Shown here: positions 1-12,429 of the stretch, one piece after another | How the letters are laid out: the number at the start of each line of letters is the position of its first letter | Numbering within the stretch: position 1 is the first letter of the stretch | DNA from: Citrus sinensis | Taxonomy: Eukaryota; Streptophyta; Magnoliopsida; Sapindales; Rutaceae | NCBI RefSeq assembly: GCF_022201045.2 | Contig: NC_068564.1 | Location: forward strand, 31,401,001 to 31,465,000 | Length of the DNA: 64,000 bases | Direction: 5' to 3' | Translations under genes and position numbers: made by a program | Notes under the pieces: generated by a model | The model's input: the letters and a program-made list of their open reading frames with translations, nothing else | Told to the model about the DNA's origin: nothing | Database searches by the model: none

Positions 1-305
1 ACAATGCCTAATGCTGGGATATTAACTTGTAAAGTAAGAATAAGCAGAGGATCGGGTTCAAATTCACGGAGAGCAAAAATGGCTATATTCCAATATGATA
101 ATTACTCTGTTTCTTGGTTAGGTTGCAATTTAACAGTTAAACTGTTTCAGAATCCTATCTAATCAAGTTGATCATGCAGTTTCACGGTAAAGTCTCAAGT
201 CAAACCCAAAGCAACTAAACCCACTAAAAAACCTAATAAAAAAAATTTCCAACTTTCCTTTTTTTCCTCTACAAATAAATGAGTTTCCAATTATAGTAAT
301 TGTAC

Positions 306-620
306 CTTGATGAGACATCATCTTCAACCATATCTTCAGACACTTGTAGAGGAACAGAAGCATCGAGCTCTTCTTCATTAACAAACACTGCAAGTGGGCA
401 AGATAAACATATCACCATAGTTGAACAAATAATTATCAATGCCTGTACTCAGTTTTCTAACTATGATTATGGGCTTTGACAAACAAACCCAAAATCCACC
501 AATCCAAGGTTTCTAACATCCCATAAAACTCTGTCATCCTACATAAGATGCATATCTATCGAAGATTAGAATATAAAAGAAAGTTAAAAAACATCAGAAA
601 TAAGGAGAGACGACGGAAAC

Positions 621-651
<31 letters not shown>

Positions 652-2458
652 CAAATACATGAGAAAAAGGTATAGCTACAATGCTCCGATATAAAAGTTG
701 AAAAGAGAAGAGGAAAGATGGAAATAAGTCACATGCAATCCTAGAAAAATATGAACTGGAAAGAAACAATAAGTCATGCACATTAATTAGGCTGAAAAGA
801 GATCTGAGAAGCAACAAGTCATATACAAGAATGAGCAGTATGATCTGTTCTGGGAGTAAGGAATTATTTGAAGAAAACTTATCTGAAAAGAGGTTCAGAT
901 GTTTTATGACTATATTTTGGATAAAATTAAAACAGGAATTAATATTAGATACCTAAAGGTCGATTGATGAAATAGTTGACAGAGTTACACAATTGTGAAT
1001 CTTCTTCAGCTTTAGGCTCCTGGAAACAATATGAACACAAATGTCAGAGTCCAGAGAACAGATAACAAAGAAGCAAAACAATGACTCTAACCTGCATCCA
1101 GAGAAAGAACTTCCTATCATCCGTATTGAACTTTAGAATATAGACCCTTCCTGATGCTTGATTAACCTGAGCAAAACAAAAATATTAGATAAAAGATAAC
1201 TCAAACAGGTTGAACTCCTATGAAAGCTGTTATTTCAAAATAATATACCTTCTCAAACACTGCCTCATGAGGAAAAACAATCTGATCCTGTGATTTCTTG
1301 CATTAAGGAATAGCAAAAGATGTTCCAGGAACAAGAATCACTAGTAATGGGGACATTAGCGAGCAACCAATAACAACAGAACAATAGTATAGGAGGTGGA
1401 TTTCAAGCAGGCAGACCGAGTTTTAATGGCCACTGAATCTAGATTATGTAGTCAGGACAACAAAGGGCAAATAGTAAACATCACACTGTGTCAGTTTTCA
1501 TGCACGTATAATCCTCAACAAGTGAACCTGCAGCAACCACAGATATATGTACATAGAATACAAAACTAGATGCTGTATTCGCTTTCTAGCACACCTTGAA
1601 ATGTCCTTCACAACAAACCCATGTTTATTCATTCAGTCCATTGATCGAAAACAAGTCCCGAAAAGTGCAGACTCAAAACAAATGGTGGACTGTCACACTA
1701 TTGAAATTACTATGATTATGAATTGAGCTTTAAAGGGAACTAACAAGAAACTGGAAACAGTAGCATAAATGAATCCAAGAAGACAAGCGTGAACATAATC
1801 TAGTAAGTTGAAGAGAAAAATACATAACATGATCATTTGGATACATCTTCAACAACATTGCGAGTGCGATCAAGCCACTGAAAATGGATTAAACCATGTT
1901 CACCCTGACCCAAAAAAAGAAAAAGAAAAAAGTGAACAGGTTTTCATTCAAAGATTGTAAAAAATAATTGCACCAAATGCTACCGAAGTGTAACACTCTT
2001 CAAACTGCCCATACCCTTGCTATGCGAACAAGTCCTTTACGTGAATCAGGAACAACCTTCTTTCCGTCAAAAGTCATTTTACCAGCACGAAACTCCAGCA
2101 AAATTTCCTGAACAAATATTCGTTTATACGATTTTTAAAAAAAATAAATGCCAAATCACCATAAAATACAAAATGAAAAAAATTGCGAAAAGAAATAAAA
2201 AAAAGGAAAATCAGACATATTAATAAAAAAATCTCACACTTAATCTGTACCAACTGTTAAAGTAATTATCAATTGCCGTATTATACAAATCATCAAATAA
2301 TTTCACTTTAAAGAGAAAATCACATGAAAAATATGACCCTTAAATAAAAATAATAACAATAATAATAATATTTGTAATAACATTAAAGTGCCTGGCGAAT
2401 GAAAGAATTATGAAGTTACCTGCATTGCTGGAGAAGCTGCGGTCGACGATGAGCCCAT
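306..2458 (-). CDS. RPN13: 26S proteasome ubiquitin receptor RPN13 (ADRM1 homologue), 5' part
   Basis: Seven coding exons are visible on the minus strand: 2420-2458 (start codon), 2015-2107, 1845-1904, 1249-1287, 1092-1166, 953-1019 and 306-387. All have GT/AG borders and phases that join, giving the first 151 residues. They read as [13 protein letters not shown], then an [11 protein letters not shown] segment, [38 protein letters not shown] and [11 protein letters not shown]. This is the Pru domain (about residues 12-125) by which RPN13 binds ubiquitin and docks on RPN2 in the proteasome base. An acidic linker follows (residues about 125-151). The C-terminal DEUBAD domain, which in this family binds the deubiquitinase UCH37/UCH2, must lie left of base 1, because I see no further exon in 1-305. 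The gene is divergent from the APEM9 gene, with 464 bases between start codons. Confidence 0.94.
630..649. repeat. poly(G) tract preceded by poly(T)
   Basis: Nine T at 621-629 run directly into about 20 G. The tract lies inside an RPN13 intron, so the transcript carries C-run then A-run. A similar T-then-G tract is at 37112-37138. Confidence 0.9.
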
Positions 2459-2922
2459 TCCTCCAGTTTTCTATTGTGAATGTTTGTTTCAATCAACACA
2501 AGGAGCAAATTGGGGATTCAATTAAGTGCGATAAAAAATTATCCCAATTTTTAATTAAACCCTAGAAAGGAGACGACGAAAGAATTCTCTAGGTGGTTTA
2601 TACTTTATCATGAGTAGAGAGAGAAAACGGTGCCGGATCGGGCACTCAAATTCAAACGTTAGTTATCAATTAAAGGGATTTATCTGTTATTGTCCTTAGC
2701 TTTTTGTCTTTTTCTATTTTTAGACATAGTGTGCATGTTTTCCCACAGAGGTCCTCACTTGGGTAGTGGACTTGTTAGTACAAATGGTCAAACTATGTAC
2801 CTCTTCAAGAAATAATAACAATTAGGGATCTAAATGTTATTAACCCACTTGTTTTAGTATTTTTTTGCCGTAGCTTTTAATTTGATGTGCAATCTATCAA
2901 AGCGGCAGCGAGAACGAGAGAG
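2459..2922. promoter_or_regulatory. Divergent promoter region RPN13 / APEM9 with telo-box
   Basis: This 464-base gap separates the start codons of RPN13 (minus) and the APEM9 gene (plus), so both promoters and 5' UTRs must fit here. A telo-box-type motif AAACCCTA lies at 2557-2564, within the probable RPN13 5' UTR or core promoter. Telo-boxes are known in promoters of plant housekeeping and translation genes. No clear TATA box is seen on either side, which fits housekeeping expression. Promoter function is inferred from position. Confidence 0.5.
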
Positions 2923-5900
2923 ATGGGAGATAATGGCATTAGCACATGCACATCCCCTTCAATTTGGGAAGAAGTTGATCAATCTGAAAGGTGAAGCATC
3001 GCTTTTTTTTTTTTGCTCAATTATTTGATTTCTGCCCATTATTTTAAAATTAATATAATTTCCATTTGGTTATACAGTTACCTTGTGTGTTCTATGTATG
3101 AAGAGGCAGCTTCGCTAGGTTCATCTGTTTTAAAGCGTCTTCGAGACAGTAACAATAATTATAATGAAGAGTCGTATGATATGATGGAATCTGCTGGCAT
3201 GGTCTTCGTTCAGTCGTTGAAGGAACTTGGCCGGTACATAACATGTTTCTTTATTTACCGTAAATGCTGGCTTTTGTTCTTTGAGGTATTGTGACTTTTA
3301 ATCTACAGCTGTTGTCAAATTTAAGTAAGTAGATGGTTGGGTGTTTATCAGCTGCTCTGTAATAGTAGTGGGTGTTTTTCAAACACATTAGCTGCTCTGC
3401 TTTTGAAGTTAAACAGTAGCTGGACTGTTACAAATAAACCCTTATCATGGAACATGCTTGAGACGATAATACTCAAGTTGGATTAAGTGGAAAAGCAGAA
3501 GTTTCAGTGATTTCATTTTTTGCACCTCAATTTCATAACTTGGTGTTTCTCTCTGGGTATTGTTTTTTCTATCATGACATGGACAAGAAAATGGGTATCC
3601 AAGTGTAAAACATTATTTAAAAACAAATACTAATAATTGTTGCTTCCATTGGTCTATGCAGGGTGGCAGATATTCTGAATGAGCTTAAGTTATTGTTCAC
3701 ATCTGTTACAGATATCCCTGTTCAAGTTCTTCTCACTGGGTAAACTAATTAATCTCTCTCTTTTTGCATTTTTCTTTATTATATTATATAATCCATGCAA
3801 AATGATTTTGATTTAAATGTGAAACTTCATTTGCTATTATGTTTGAGTGGTAATTTGTTTGTAAAGCTATTACAAATTTGCAGAAACATGTCAAAGTTAT
3901 TATTGATGTAATTGAACTGCCCGTGTTCACCTACCGTTTACTGCAGCCTATTAGATGTTTCAAAAAACTTTAATAAGTTCCTAAGACCCTCATAGACAAT
4001 AAGTTTTCTACCAATATTATGTTTTCTGAAACTGTTAATTTTTGTTCCAGCGCTATTTTTATTTATAAAAAATATCCTTATGACATTGGAGGAGATAACG
4101 AACTCTGGAGCTGTTAATGGGTTATATTTGTTGGCATTTGTTCATCATGTTTTTAACCTGTGTGCGTGAATTTATTCTGATTTGAAGAAAGTGACTCGAT
4201 GTTTCTGGCAGTGGTTTCAATTTTCTTTTGTAATTTGTGTTAATTAGGGTGTGTTTGGAGATATCAGAAGGATCGTATGCTGATGTTCAGGAATTTCTTG
4301 AGGAATTCCTTAGCAAGTGGAGCTGTGTGGATGGAAAATACTATGTAATTACTGTTGCAGAAAAAAAGGCGGATTCAACTGAAGGATGTGATGGTCAGTT
4401 AGTTTTGGGAATTGATCAGTATTTAGAAGTTGTTGAGATGTATGCTGTGACTCTCCTTGGGACCGTTTTGAATGATGTGGATCTTGCAATCTCCTGGATT
4501 GAGAATGCTGCATTACCTGAGGAAAATCGCCAGGTAAAGTATAATACATTGCATATTAGTCTTCCAACAAATTCTGACCAGATATATAGATGTCAATGAA
4601 AACATCACAAATGGTACTAGATGCTAGGAAACATGACTTTGTAATTTGGTCACCCATCAATTTCTATACAGCTCTTAGAAGATTAGATCCGGTGGTATAA
4701 TAATTTTATTGTTGACCAATATATTTCTCAATAGAAAGTCAAGGGAGACTAAATTTAAAAATTTTGATTGCTAGTGGAATTGCTGGAAATTTTACTGTTT
4801 TATCACTGCCATGAATTTTCTAGGATCTTTTGAGAAGATTACACTCTCTGTACTCTCTCAAAGCCAGCACTGGGTCAGAAGGCTCATCACTGCTGCCAGA
4901 TGATTTCCAACAAGCTCATCCTTTGAAAGATCCAAATGTATCTGAGAGGTCTTCAGAAACCTTAAATACTAGCTACCTGCCTATCAGAGAGAATGTGACC
5001 AATCAAACAATTTTGAAAGTTTCCAGACAAACTTACCCAGGTTTCTGGTGGTTCTGGCCTATCACCTTGAAGCTTGGTAATGCTCGGATTGTCTTATCTA
5101 ACAAGAAGATTGTGCTTGGCTGTTTGATCTTTCTCGCATATTATGTTATTCAGAGGAAAAGAACTGATATAAGGAGGTAAGATATTGTATTCTTGCTGGT
5201 TTTATATATCTCTATGGTATTGGATTTCATATAAAGGAATCATGCTCCTCCTGCTGACTGTCTTTTTCACTCCATAATTGCAGCTTGGCTCTGCTCAGTC
5301 ATTGTTTATAAATTGTTAATCAGTTAAAGTTTGGCAATCCTCTCTTGGGTTAAAAGGACATGCACTTTCATATAATGTAAATTGAATGAATATTCCATTG
5401 GTGAATTGGAGGGAGTTGGATATCATGAAAAAATGATTATTGATGTACAACAGCTAAGCATTTGAGTTTGTAAAACTGGAGTGATCGTTGGGACTGGCGT
5501 ACCCCAGTCACTTAAATGTCAACTGTTCACCTTACTAAGGGGAATGGACGCTGATCCTTTTGCGTGAAATATTGAATCGTTTTGTTTATTCCTGGTGTAT
5601 GTCATTGAATTGCAGTGAGAAACAAGAAATATTTTTGGAGTTATTTCTAAAGAAAACTTGTTATTGCTTACTAGTGCTTAGGATGGTTGTAATTATTTCT
5701 TATGTGGCCGGGTACTTATTTAGCTGCAAAATGCAAGCATTCAGTTATAGTAGTATCATGATTATTATAGCACAAATATCCATGTCGATCTTGAAGGAAT
5801 ACCTGTATAAAAGATGGTTTAGTCCAAATACAAATTTTCCATTATAATTCATTTGAAGTTTTAAATATATCTTATTATTCATTTCAGGAGTGCTTGGAGA

Positions 5901-6017
5901 AAAATTTTATCCGTGAAGAAGGCTTTGGTAGACTTGTGGCAGCTAGCATTTTCATACCAAGTGAATCCTCTAGCTGCGGTTCAACCTCTTCCTGCTGCAA
6001 CACGAGGAGGGCGCTAA
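2923..6017 (+). CDS. APEM9: APEM9-like peroxisomal membrane protein (PEX26/PEX15 functional counterpart)
   Basis: Six exons: 2923-2990, 3078-3233, 3662-3739, 4248-4533, 4824-5176 and 5888-6017, coding for 356 residues. All borders are GT/AG and phases close. The N-terminal part (WEEVDQSESYLVCSMYEEAA, then MESAGMVFVQSLKELGR and PVQVLLTGVCLEISEGS) is the alpha-helical, repeat-like domain I recognise from Arabidopsis APEM9. There is one predicted membrane segment at about residues 291-307 (IVLGCLIFLAYYVI) flanked by lysine and arginine, then a basic tail of about 49 residues ending in RGGR. In Arabidopsis, APEM9 anchors the PEX1-PEX6 AAA-ATPases on the peroxisome so that PEX5 can be recycled. 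Function here is by family similarity recalled without a search; an older database name is a misleading kinase-like label, and no kinase motif is present. Confidence 0.86.
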
Positions 6018-6777
6018 TGAGATTTCAAGTCCTTACCATCTTCTGTTATGCCGCTTATTCTTATTCTTTGATGGATGACCTTCAGAATGGCAAACTCTAT
6101 TATGTTCCTGGTCATGATGCTTTGAAATTGATGTCAGGCATGCAGAATTGCAGAAATGAGGATGTAGCTTGATAAAAGTGCATGCATGACAGACTGGGCA
6201 ATCTTTGCTGTGTTCTTTGCCCGGTGAAAAATAATAAATCGGAGATCCTAGTCTTTAGTTGAAATAATTATAATTTTGCTTATTTTTAAGCAATTATGTA
6301 AATTGTAGAAATCTGATCAAATCGGCAATGGTTATGTGTCACAATTTTATAGATTGACTTCCCACAGTCCGACTAATCAAAGTGACACATGGCCCGCACA
6401 CAATAACATGACGATGCCTAATCGCGACGGCTCCATAATGTAAACGTTGCTATACATCAAAAAACATGCGATCTCGATGCTATGTATATTCTGTTTTTGT
6501 TATTTTTTTATTTGCAAATAAAATTGTGTGATTAAAAGTCACTTTTGTATAACAAGGACAAAGTATGGTGCTATAACAATCAATTTGAAGAAAATTTTGA
6601 TAATTTTCTTTTCGATTTAAAAAAGAAAAAAAGAAAAAAAGAAAAATGACTGCGATGCAAAAGGCTCTCTCCACTCTCTTGAAAATGGGGTAAAAATTTG
6701 AAAGGCTTTAAATTTCAATTAAAAATTAATGAGGATATTTCTGTCATTTAGGAAAAACAAAAACTGGCTTCCATGGA
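6018..6777. other. Intergenic region, APEM9 to pseudouridine synthase
   Basis: This 760-base stretch holds the APEM9 3' UTR and the promoter of the next gene. I see no ORF with family similarity, no RNA gene and no clear repeat. A purine-rich stretch (AAAGAAAAAAAG type) lies at about 6617-6645. Confidence 0.6.
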
Positions 6778-9700
6778 ATGCGCACGGTTATAAGAATAAT
6801 GCTTTCGCTCTGCTTCCCCACTGAAGTTGCAAGAGTTGCAGCTGCTGCAGCGGGGAAAGCGTTTCGACGACTCTCGATGGAAAGCCAAAGTCGTGCGGAG
6901 AAAAAAGTATACGTTCATTATAACCACACTGATTCTTGCAAATTCGCCCGTTGGACTGCCAAAGAAAGTTATGAATTCATGCGCGCAAGGCCCTGGCAAG
7001 ACGTCGTCGATTTTTATTCCGATATAGTCAGCGGCCGCTTAACTTTGTCAGACTTGTTTGGAACTGAGGTGGGTTACTTCTAGTTTTTCTGTTTCTTGTT
7101 ATTTTAGAGAAATGCTGAAACTGGATTTGTTAAACTTATTGTAGAGAACAAGAACAAGTTCTATTCATAACGATGAAAATGAAATTCCAGAAGTTGAAGC
7201 CGGCAGTGATGCAAATGAAGATAGAGCTGGGTCTGGGAGATGGGCTAGAGCTAATTTTAAAATAGTTGTTTCTTATCATGGACCTTCTTTTGATGGGTGG
7301 CAAAAACAGCCTGATTTGAACACCGTTCAAGGGTAACTTTTTTCTCAATTTCCATTTTGAAATTAATTCGAAAGTAAGGGATCTACTTATTTGGTAAAAA
7401 CACACTTTTATTACTTGACAGCTAATGATCCCTAAACATATCCTTAGATTCTGTTTGGGATTATGGTAATGTGACAATGCTGTGAAATGAAAGCTCTACT
7501 GTTTGGTAGAGGTTAATTTCGACAAAGTAGTAACAGTAATATAGATTTTTTATTAAAAACCATGCTGTAAAATCACCTTAACTTTGAAACCAAAGTTGCA
7601 AGTGTTTGCCAACACTTTACAGCTGCTGCCAGAGAGCAATGCCAAATGGAGCCTATTGCTACCACCTTTTGTTTTGATGAGGTCAAAAATAGTTTGGAAC
7701 TTGTTCAGCATTACTTCGATTACACCCATACTATTTGCTGTTTTCAAGTTTTCCTCATATGCCTTTGCTACTCTTTTTTTTCTTTTGTTTTTCTTTCTTC
7801 CCCAACTGCAGTTTAGTAGAAAAATGTCTTGGGAGTTTTGTTGATGAAAAGAGAGCTAAGTTGTTGAAAGAGAAGTGTAAACCATTGGAAGGCTGTGCTC
7901 TTGTTGCTGGTCGAACTGACAAAGGAGTGACAGCACTTCAACAAGTGTGTTCTTTCTGTATGTTATTTATTATAAACTCGTGTTCCTATAAAATCAGATC
8001 GCCTATCTACAGTTAGTTCATTTTTAGATATTGCTTATTTTTTCCCAATCCTTACATAACATAACATTTGATATGATAAGAAAATTCTAATATATATAGA
8101 CCTAAAACTGCAATTCTTCCTTGTTGGAATCTTCTTTTGGCTCTTGTCATCTGTCTGTTCTTAGAGATGCTAATGATCTCATCTCACCATAAATAACTGG
8201 TTTGGTTGACTGATAATTCATGTGTCACTCATAAATGCTGCCTTTGTATTATATATGGTATGTGACTTCTGTATGTATTCTCTTGCGAACAAGATATTCC
8301 TAGCTTGTAAGCTTGTAGCCTTTTTTGAGAATGTGCGCCAGTGAAAACAGATGAGAAATGATTTCTTTGAAGCTTATGGGATTTACAGGAATAATATTGT
8401 CACATCTACCTTTGTTGGGTTACATGTTTCTGACCTTTAAGTGATGATAATTTTAGATACCTGGAGGAAGGATGTAAAACCTTCTGAAATTGAAGATGCA
8501 ATCAACTCAGCGGCACCAGGAAAAATCAGGGTAATATCTGTTTCTCAGGTAAGATTTGCTTCCTGATCTACATGGGTTTTTCTCTTTGTTTAAAACTGTA
8601 ACTGGCACATTATTATCTGTCAGAATAACTATCTACTATCTTTAAGATATGGATTTCAAATATTACATTAGGTGTCGCGAGTATTCCATCCCAACTTCTC
8701 TGCCAAATGGAGGCGGTATTTGTATATATTTCCTCTCAATGATGGAGAAAAAAGGGAGCAAAGCATTGACAGTGAGGTAGAAGTGGAGAATTTCCACACC
8801 AGTAACAATGTTGGTAAGCAGAGTAATGGATGCTATGAAAATATTGAGAACCTACTTATCAATGATGAGGGTGGGTTCGGAAGTCATGAGAAACCTAGAA
8901 ATTTTACCATATGCCGTGTCAATCTGCTCCTACAGAGACTGGAGGGAAAGTTATTGTCCTACAAGACTTTTGCTCGTGATACTAAAGCCTCCAGAAACAT
9001 GTAAGAAATTAACTCTCTGTAGCTTAGAAAGCCGTTTGTCTGATTATTTCTGTACCTTGGTTTTAGAATACATTACTTTGTTAATTATATAATAACACTT
9101 CCATTTCACTGATGCAACTTGAAATGTTGGTATGCTGCGATGATTACTGATATTAGAAACTAGACTTCTTTTCTAATATTTCTTGAAATTAGTTCTTAAT
9201 TTGCAACTCATCTGCTGAATATTCGGTTATTGTTATCAAGTCCTATCAAACCCGACTTTTGTTGTAAAGCTGAGTTGAACTTAAGTTTCTTGGCGCTTAT
9301 GGGACTGGACAAGTTGTGTTGGCTCAAGATTACTATCAGTGTGTTAATTTGATTCACTTTAAGGAATAGCTAGGTGACCTGAAGATTCTAGTGACATGTC
9401 TTGAATTTTTGCTCATTGTCTAATGAACTTCCTAATGGCAACATTCTTTATGTTTCAGAGGTCCACCAACCGAATGTTTCATCTACCATGCTCGAGCCAC
9501 TGAAGCCACATTACCATGTCCAGTAAATGTATGTCATCATTAACCAGCTTGTTTTGCATCTGGATGGGAACGCAAATTCTAATTACGGGAATTTTTTTTT
9601 TTAGCTAGTCACACCTGGAAGAATAATGCTTCTACTTGCGGCTGGGTAGAAATTAAAAGTAATTCAAAATGGCTTGCATAGAATATCTATTGCAACAGCA

Positions 9701-10856
9701 TAGTTTTTTTGCATTAAAACAAAAACAAAAGCAGCTATGTTTTTTTCATTTTTTTTTCCCCTTTTTCATTCAAATGTTGCCTTAAACACACAGCTATATT
9801 TATATCTTCTCATTACTTAGATCTTATAACTGCTTTTTAACTTCCTAGAAATAAAATTGCATATAGAAAATACGGCTTTGCATTGAGCTTAAAAACTAAA
9901 CTAATGCCATTAGATGATTTGGGACAATTTGACAGATGATTTGGTATTTAGGATTTACTGTGCACTGAGCAAACTTGGAATATCTGAATCAGACATTAGT
10001 AATATAAATTGATGGAGGAAGATTGGTTGACTTTTTGTAATTACTCAGAATAATTGGAAGTTCAAAAATGTTATAGACCATGTGTCCAACAAGATATATG
10101 GTAATGATTGTCAAAATATTTAGTACAAGACTCTTTGGGTTTTATTTCCGCCACAATCATTTATCAAAATTAGGAAATGTTTAAGAATGATTTGATGAAT
10201 CAGTTGATTTTTCATTTTCCAACTCTCTTGGAAAAACGTTGATGATTGTTATTCTTGTCTGAAACGGCTAAAACTAAATAATTCTGGATGTTTCTTTTAC
10301 TGATACTGATTTTCTATCCCTGTAGGATCATGGGGAAGGAAGAAAGGTAATGTGTGTTGAGCTGGTTGCTAATCGCTTCCTACGCAAGGTATTCAAGTCA
10401 CTTGTTTACTAGTCATTTAGTTAACTTGTCATTTAGTTCACTCATGAAGAAGTGACTTTGACATATTTATCACAAATATATGACATATCAGAACTGCAAA
10501 AGCCATTATTGATGTCCAATTGTTTGGCTTTCTATTTAAGGTCCTCATTGAATTTGTTACTCAATTAGCTCAGTGGGATTCTTATTAGTAAATTCATCTT
10601 ATTCTTACCATGATTGGCCGGGTGATTTTGGGATTTTATCTAAGTTCACTGTATGTACTGCATATGATAGATGGTACGTGTTCTTGTTGCCACATTGGTA
10701 AGGGAAGCAGCTGCTGGGGCTGATGAGGATGCACTGCTGAAGCTTGTGGATGCTACATGTAGACGTGCCACAGCTCCCCCAGCACCGCCTGAGGGCCTGT
10801 GTCTCGTGGATGTTGGATATACAAATTTTGATCCTCAAAATTCTCTTATCCCTTGA
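6778..10856 (+). CDS. tRNA pseudouridine synthase, TruA family
   Basis: Eight exons: 6778-7068, 7145-7332, 7812-7957, 8457-8548, 8672-9000, 9459-9528, 10326-10388 and 10671-10856, coding for 454 residues. TruA-type enzymes convert uridine to pseudouridine in tRNA. The first half has FKIVVSYHGPSFDGWQKQP, the N-terminal TruA strand, and the catalytic motif GRTDKGV with Asp196 as expected nucleophile. The second half has VFHPNFSAKWRRYLY, ELVANRFLRKMVRVLVATL and a C-terminal EAAAGADEDALL helix region, all typical. A poorly conserved acidic insert in exon 5 (GEKREQSIDSEVEVEN and following) interrupts the RNA-binding region, as in other plant members. The start was set at 6778; an upstream ATG at 6773 is in another frame and closes after six codons. 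Location is unknown; the N-terminus is basic and alanine-rich and could be a transit sequence. The Arabidopsis match is, from memory, At5g35400. Confidence 0.9.
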
Positions 10857-10941
10857 GATTTATTTTCTGTCAGTGTGACTAATGTTCATATCCAACTTTT
10901 TTTAATATTTAAGTAGGAAGCTTGGCTTTAGTTTGTATGTA

Positions 10942-11440
10942 CAGCAAAACTTCTGTATAGTCATATTATATCAGCTAATTTTATTACTATAAGGGGATTA
11001 TAACTTAAAAAAAATGTTGTTACAAAATAATTTTGCCTTAATTATTTTTAGCGCAAGTGAGATAGAGGTAAAGCATGTCATACATGAATAATTTATGAAT
11101 GGAGAATGTCAAATCTAATGCGTAAGATAGATATGGTTTCAAAAAATTATTTAGTGCTAGAAATATTTAAAATCATCTTATTAAAAGTATAAAGAATAAA
11201 TTATTATTTCAAATGATTTTAGAAAAATATTTTATTTTATCTTAAATCTTTAATATAATGTATAGATAATTATTACTATACATGGGTAAGTTTGTCTAAC
11301 AACTTCTTAAAATGAGAATTAAAAAGATTATAAGTTTTTGTAATGTCAAATTTATTCTTATTTATAATCGGTTTAAATTGGAATTATAATTTTTTATAAC
11401 TATTTGAAATTTAATCGGACTATAGGGAAGTTTAATACTT
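10942..11440. mobile_element. Probable hAT-type MITE (degenerate)
   Basis: The left end reads CAGCAAAACTTCTGTATAGTC. The reverse complement of the right end, near 11440, reads AGTATTAAACTTCCCTATAG. The two share AAACTTC, two mismatches, then TATAGTC, so this is an inverted-repeat pair about 500 bases apart enclosing AT-rich non-coding DNA. CAG(T/C)AAAACTTC-type ends are common in plant non-autonomous hAT elements. No convincing 8-base target duplication is left. Confidence 0.5.
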
Positions 11441-11754
11441 TCATGGCATTAAATTTTTACTTGCTAATGTTAGGACTAGCATGTGAGACCTATTGAGAGT
11501 TACACCTTCACGCCATTTGTATTTGTTTATTTTTTCAAATCTCCAGGAAGAAGGTTTGGGCGGGGCTGGTGTCAAGATAAAAGGGTTTTCCCGACAGAAA
11601 TGATCCTTTTGTTATTGGGACAGCAGCATGCGAGCTGATCTCAGGCTCTCTTAAACTCTTTCAAGCAATTAATATTTAACCGAACGCTAAACAAAACGTT
11701 TGCCACCTCAGCAAAATTCGGCATTTACATTTGATTAAATGTAACAAAATCTTA

Positions 11755-11870
11755 TGCTTAGTGCTTTTTTAGTGAGAACATCTTTACTTTAAAATGTTAC
11801 TAAAATATAAAAAATTATATTTTTTTATTTTTTTACTGCATCCTTACTTTAACAAAATAAGAATTGCCTC
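11755..11870. repeat. Dispersed AT-rich repeat, copy 1
   Basis: The motifs GAGAACATCTTTACTTTAA and CATCCTTACTTTAACAAAAT resemble motifs in the same order at 53430-53715. Probably a fragment of a dispersed repeat family. Confidence 0.35.
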
Positions 11871-12429
11871 GTCAGAGAATTGGAGAATAATTTTACATAC
11901 ACCCACTACATTAAGGTTTTAGTTTACTTTGCTAGTACCTTACAGTCTTGGCCCGACATTGATTATAATCCTGTAGGAATTGGGATGCTTCTTGATACCA
12001 GTGAGGTGATCAGTCGAAATAATAAACCAACAGTTAAAAATGAAAAAAAACTACAGACTAGAAATTCTGTCAAAGGTAAAGGTAAAGGCTGTGCGGAGAT
12101 TTCTGAAGCATAGAAAGAAAAGGAGACCGAGTCAACAATCGAAAGGCTCCGTTTGATATTTTCTGTTACCCCTTCGTAAAATAACCTCATTGTGAGAGGC
12201 TATTCTTAGCACCTCCAGTTTCTGCTTTCACCTCTCTCCTTGAATGCCATCAAATTTCAAGCTTCAATCCCAAGCTTCCTCTCTCCACCCCGGCGCCCGA
12301 AAGAGCAAAAAGCAAAAGCACCAATTCGTCATTGCAGCCCCTTGTGTAAAGGGCGCGCACGACGCCCCTCTGTCGTTTGTGCGCGTGCAATTGCTGCAAC
12401 GTCGTCGTCCACCTTATAATTACTATGCT

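Larger units (their letters stand above)
10857..12429. other. Intergenic region with mobile-element remnants
   Basis: This 1.57 kb AT-rich region separates the pseudouridine synthase from the PRK-type kinase. It contains a probable hAT-type MITE (10942-about 11440) and a copy of a low-complexity repeat related to 53430-53715. The ATG at 12244 is in frame with the receptor kinase but would place 62 residues ahead of its signal peptide, so it is treated as 5' UTR. Confidence 0.6.

Noticed and set aside
1..305. Possible further RPN13 exon
   Set aside because: No stretch on the minus strand continues the RPN13 frame with acceptable splice borders, so the remaining exons are taken to lie outside.
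12244..12429. In-frame upstream ATG that would lengthen the PRK-like kinase by 62 residues
   Set aside because: The added segment is basic and would put the signal peptide inside the protein; MSKITRHEPLLLIFF at 12430 is a proper secretory N-terminus.
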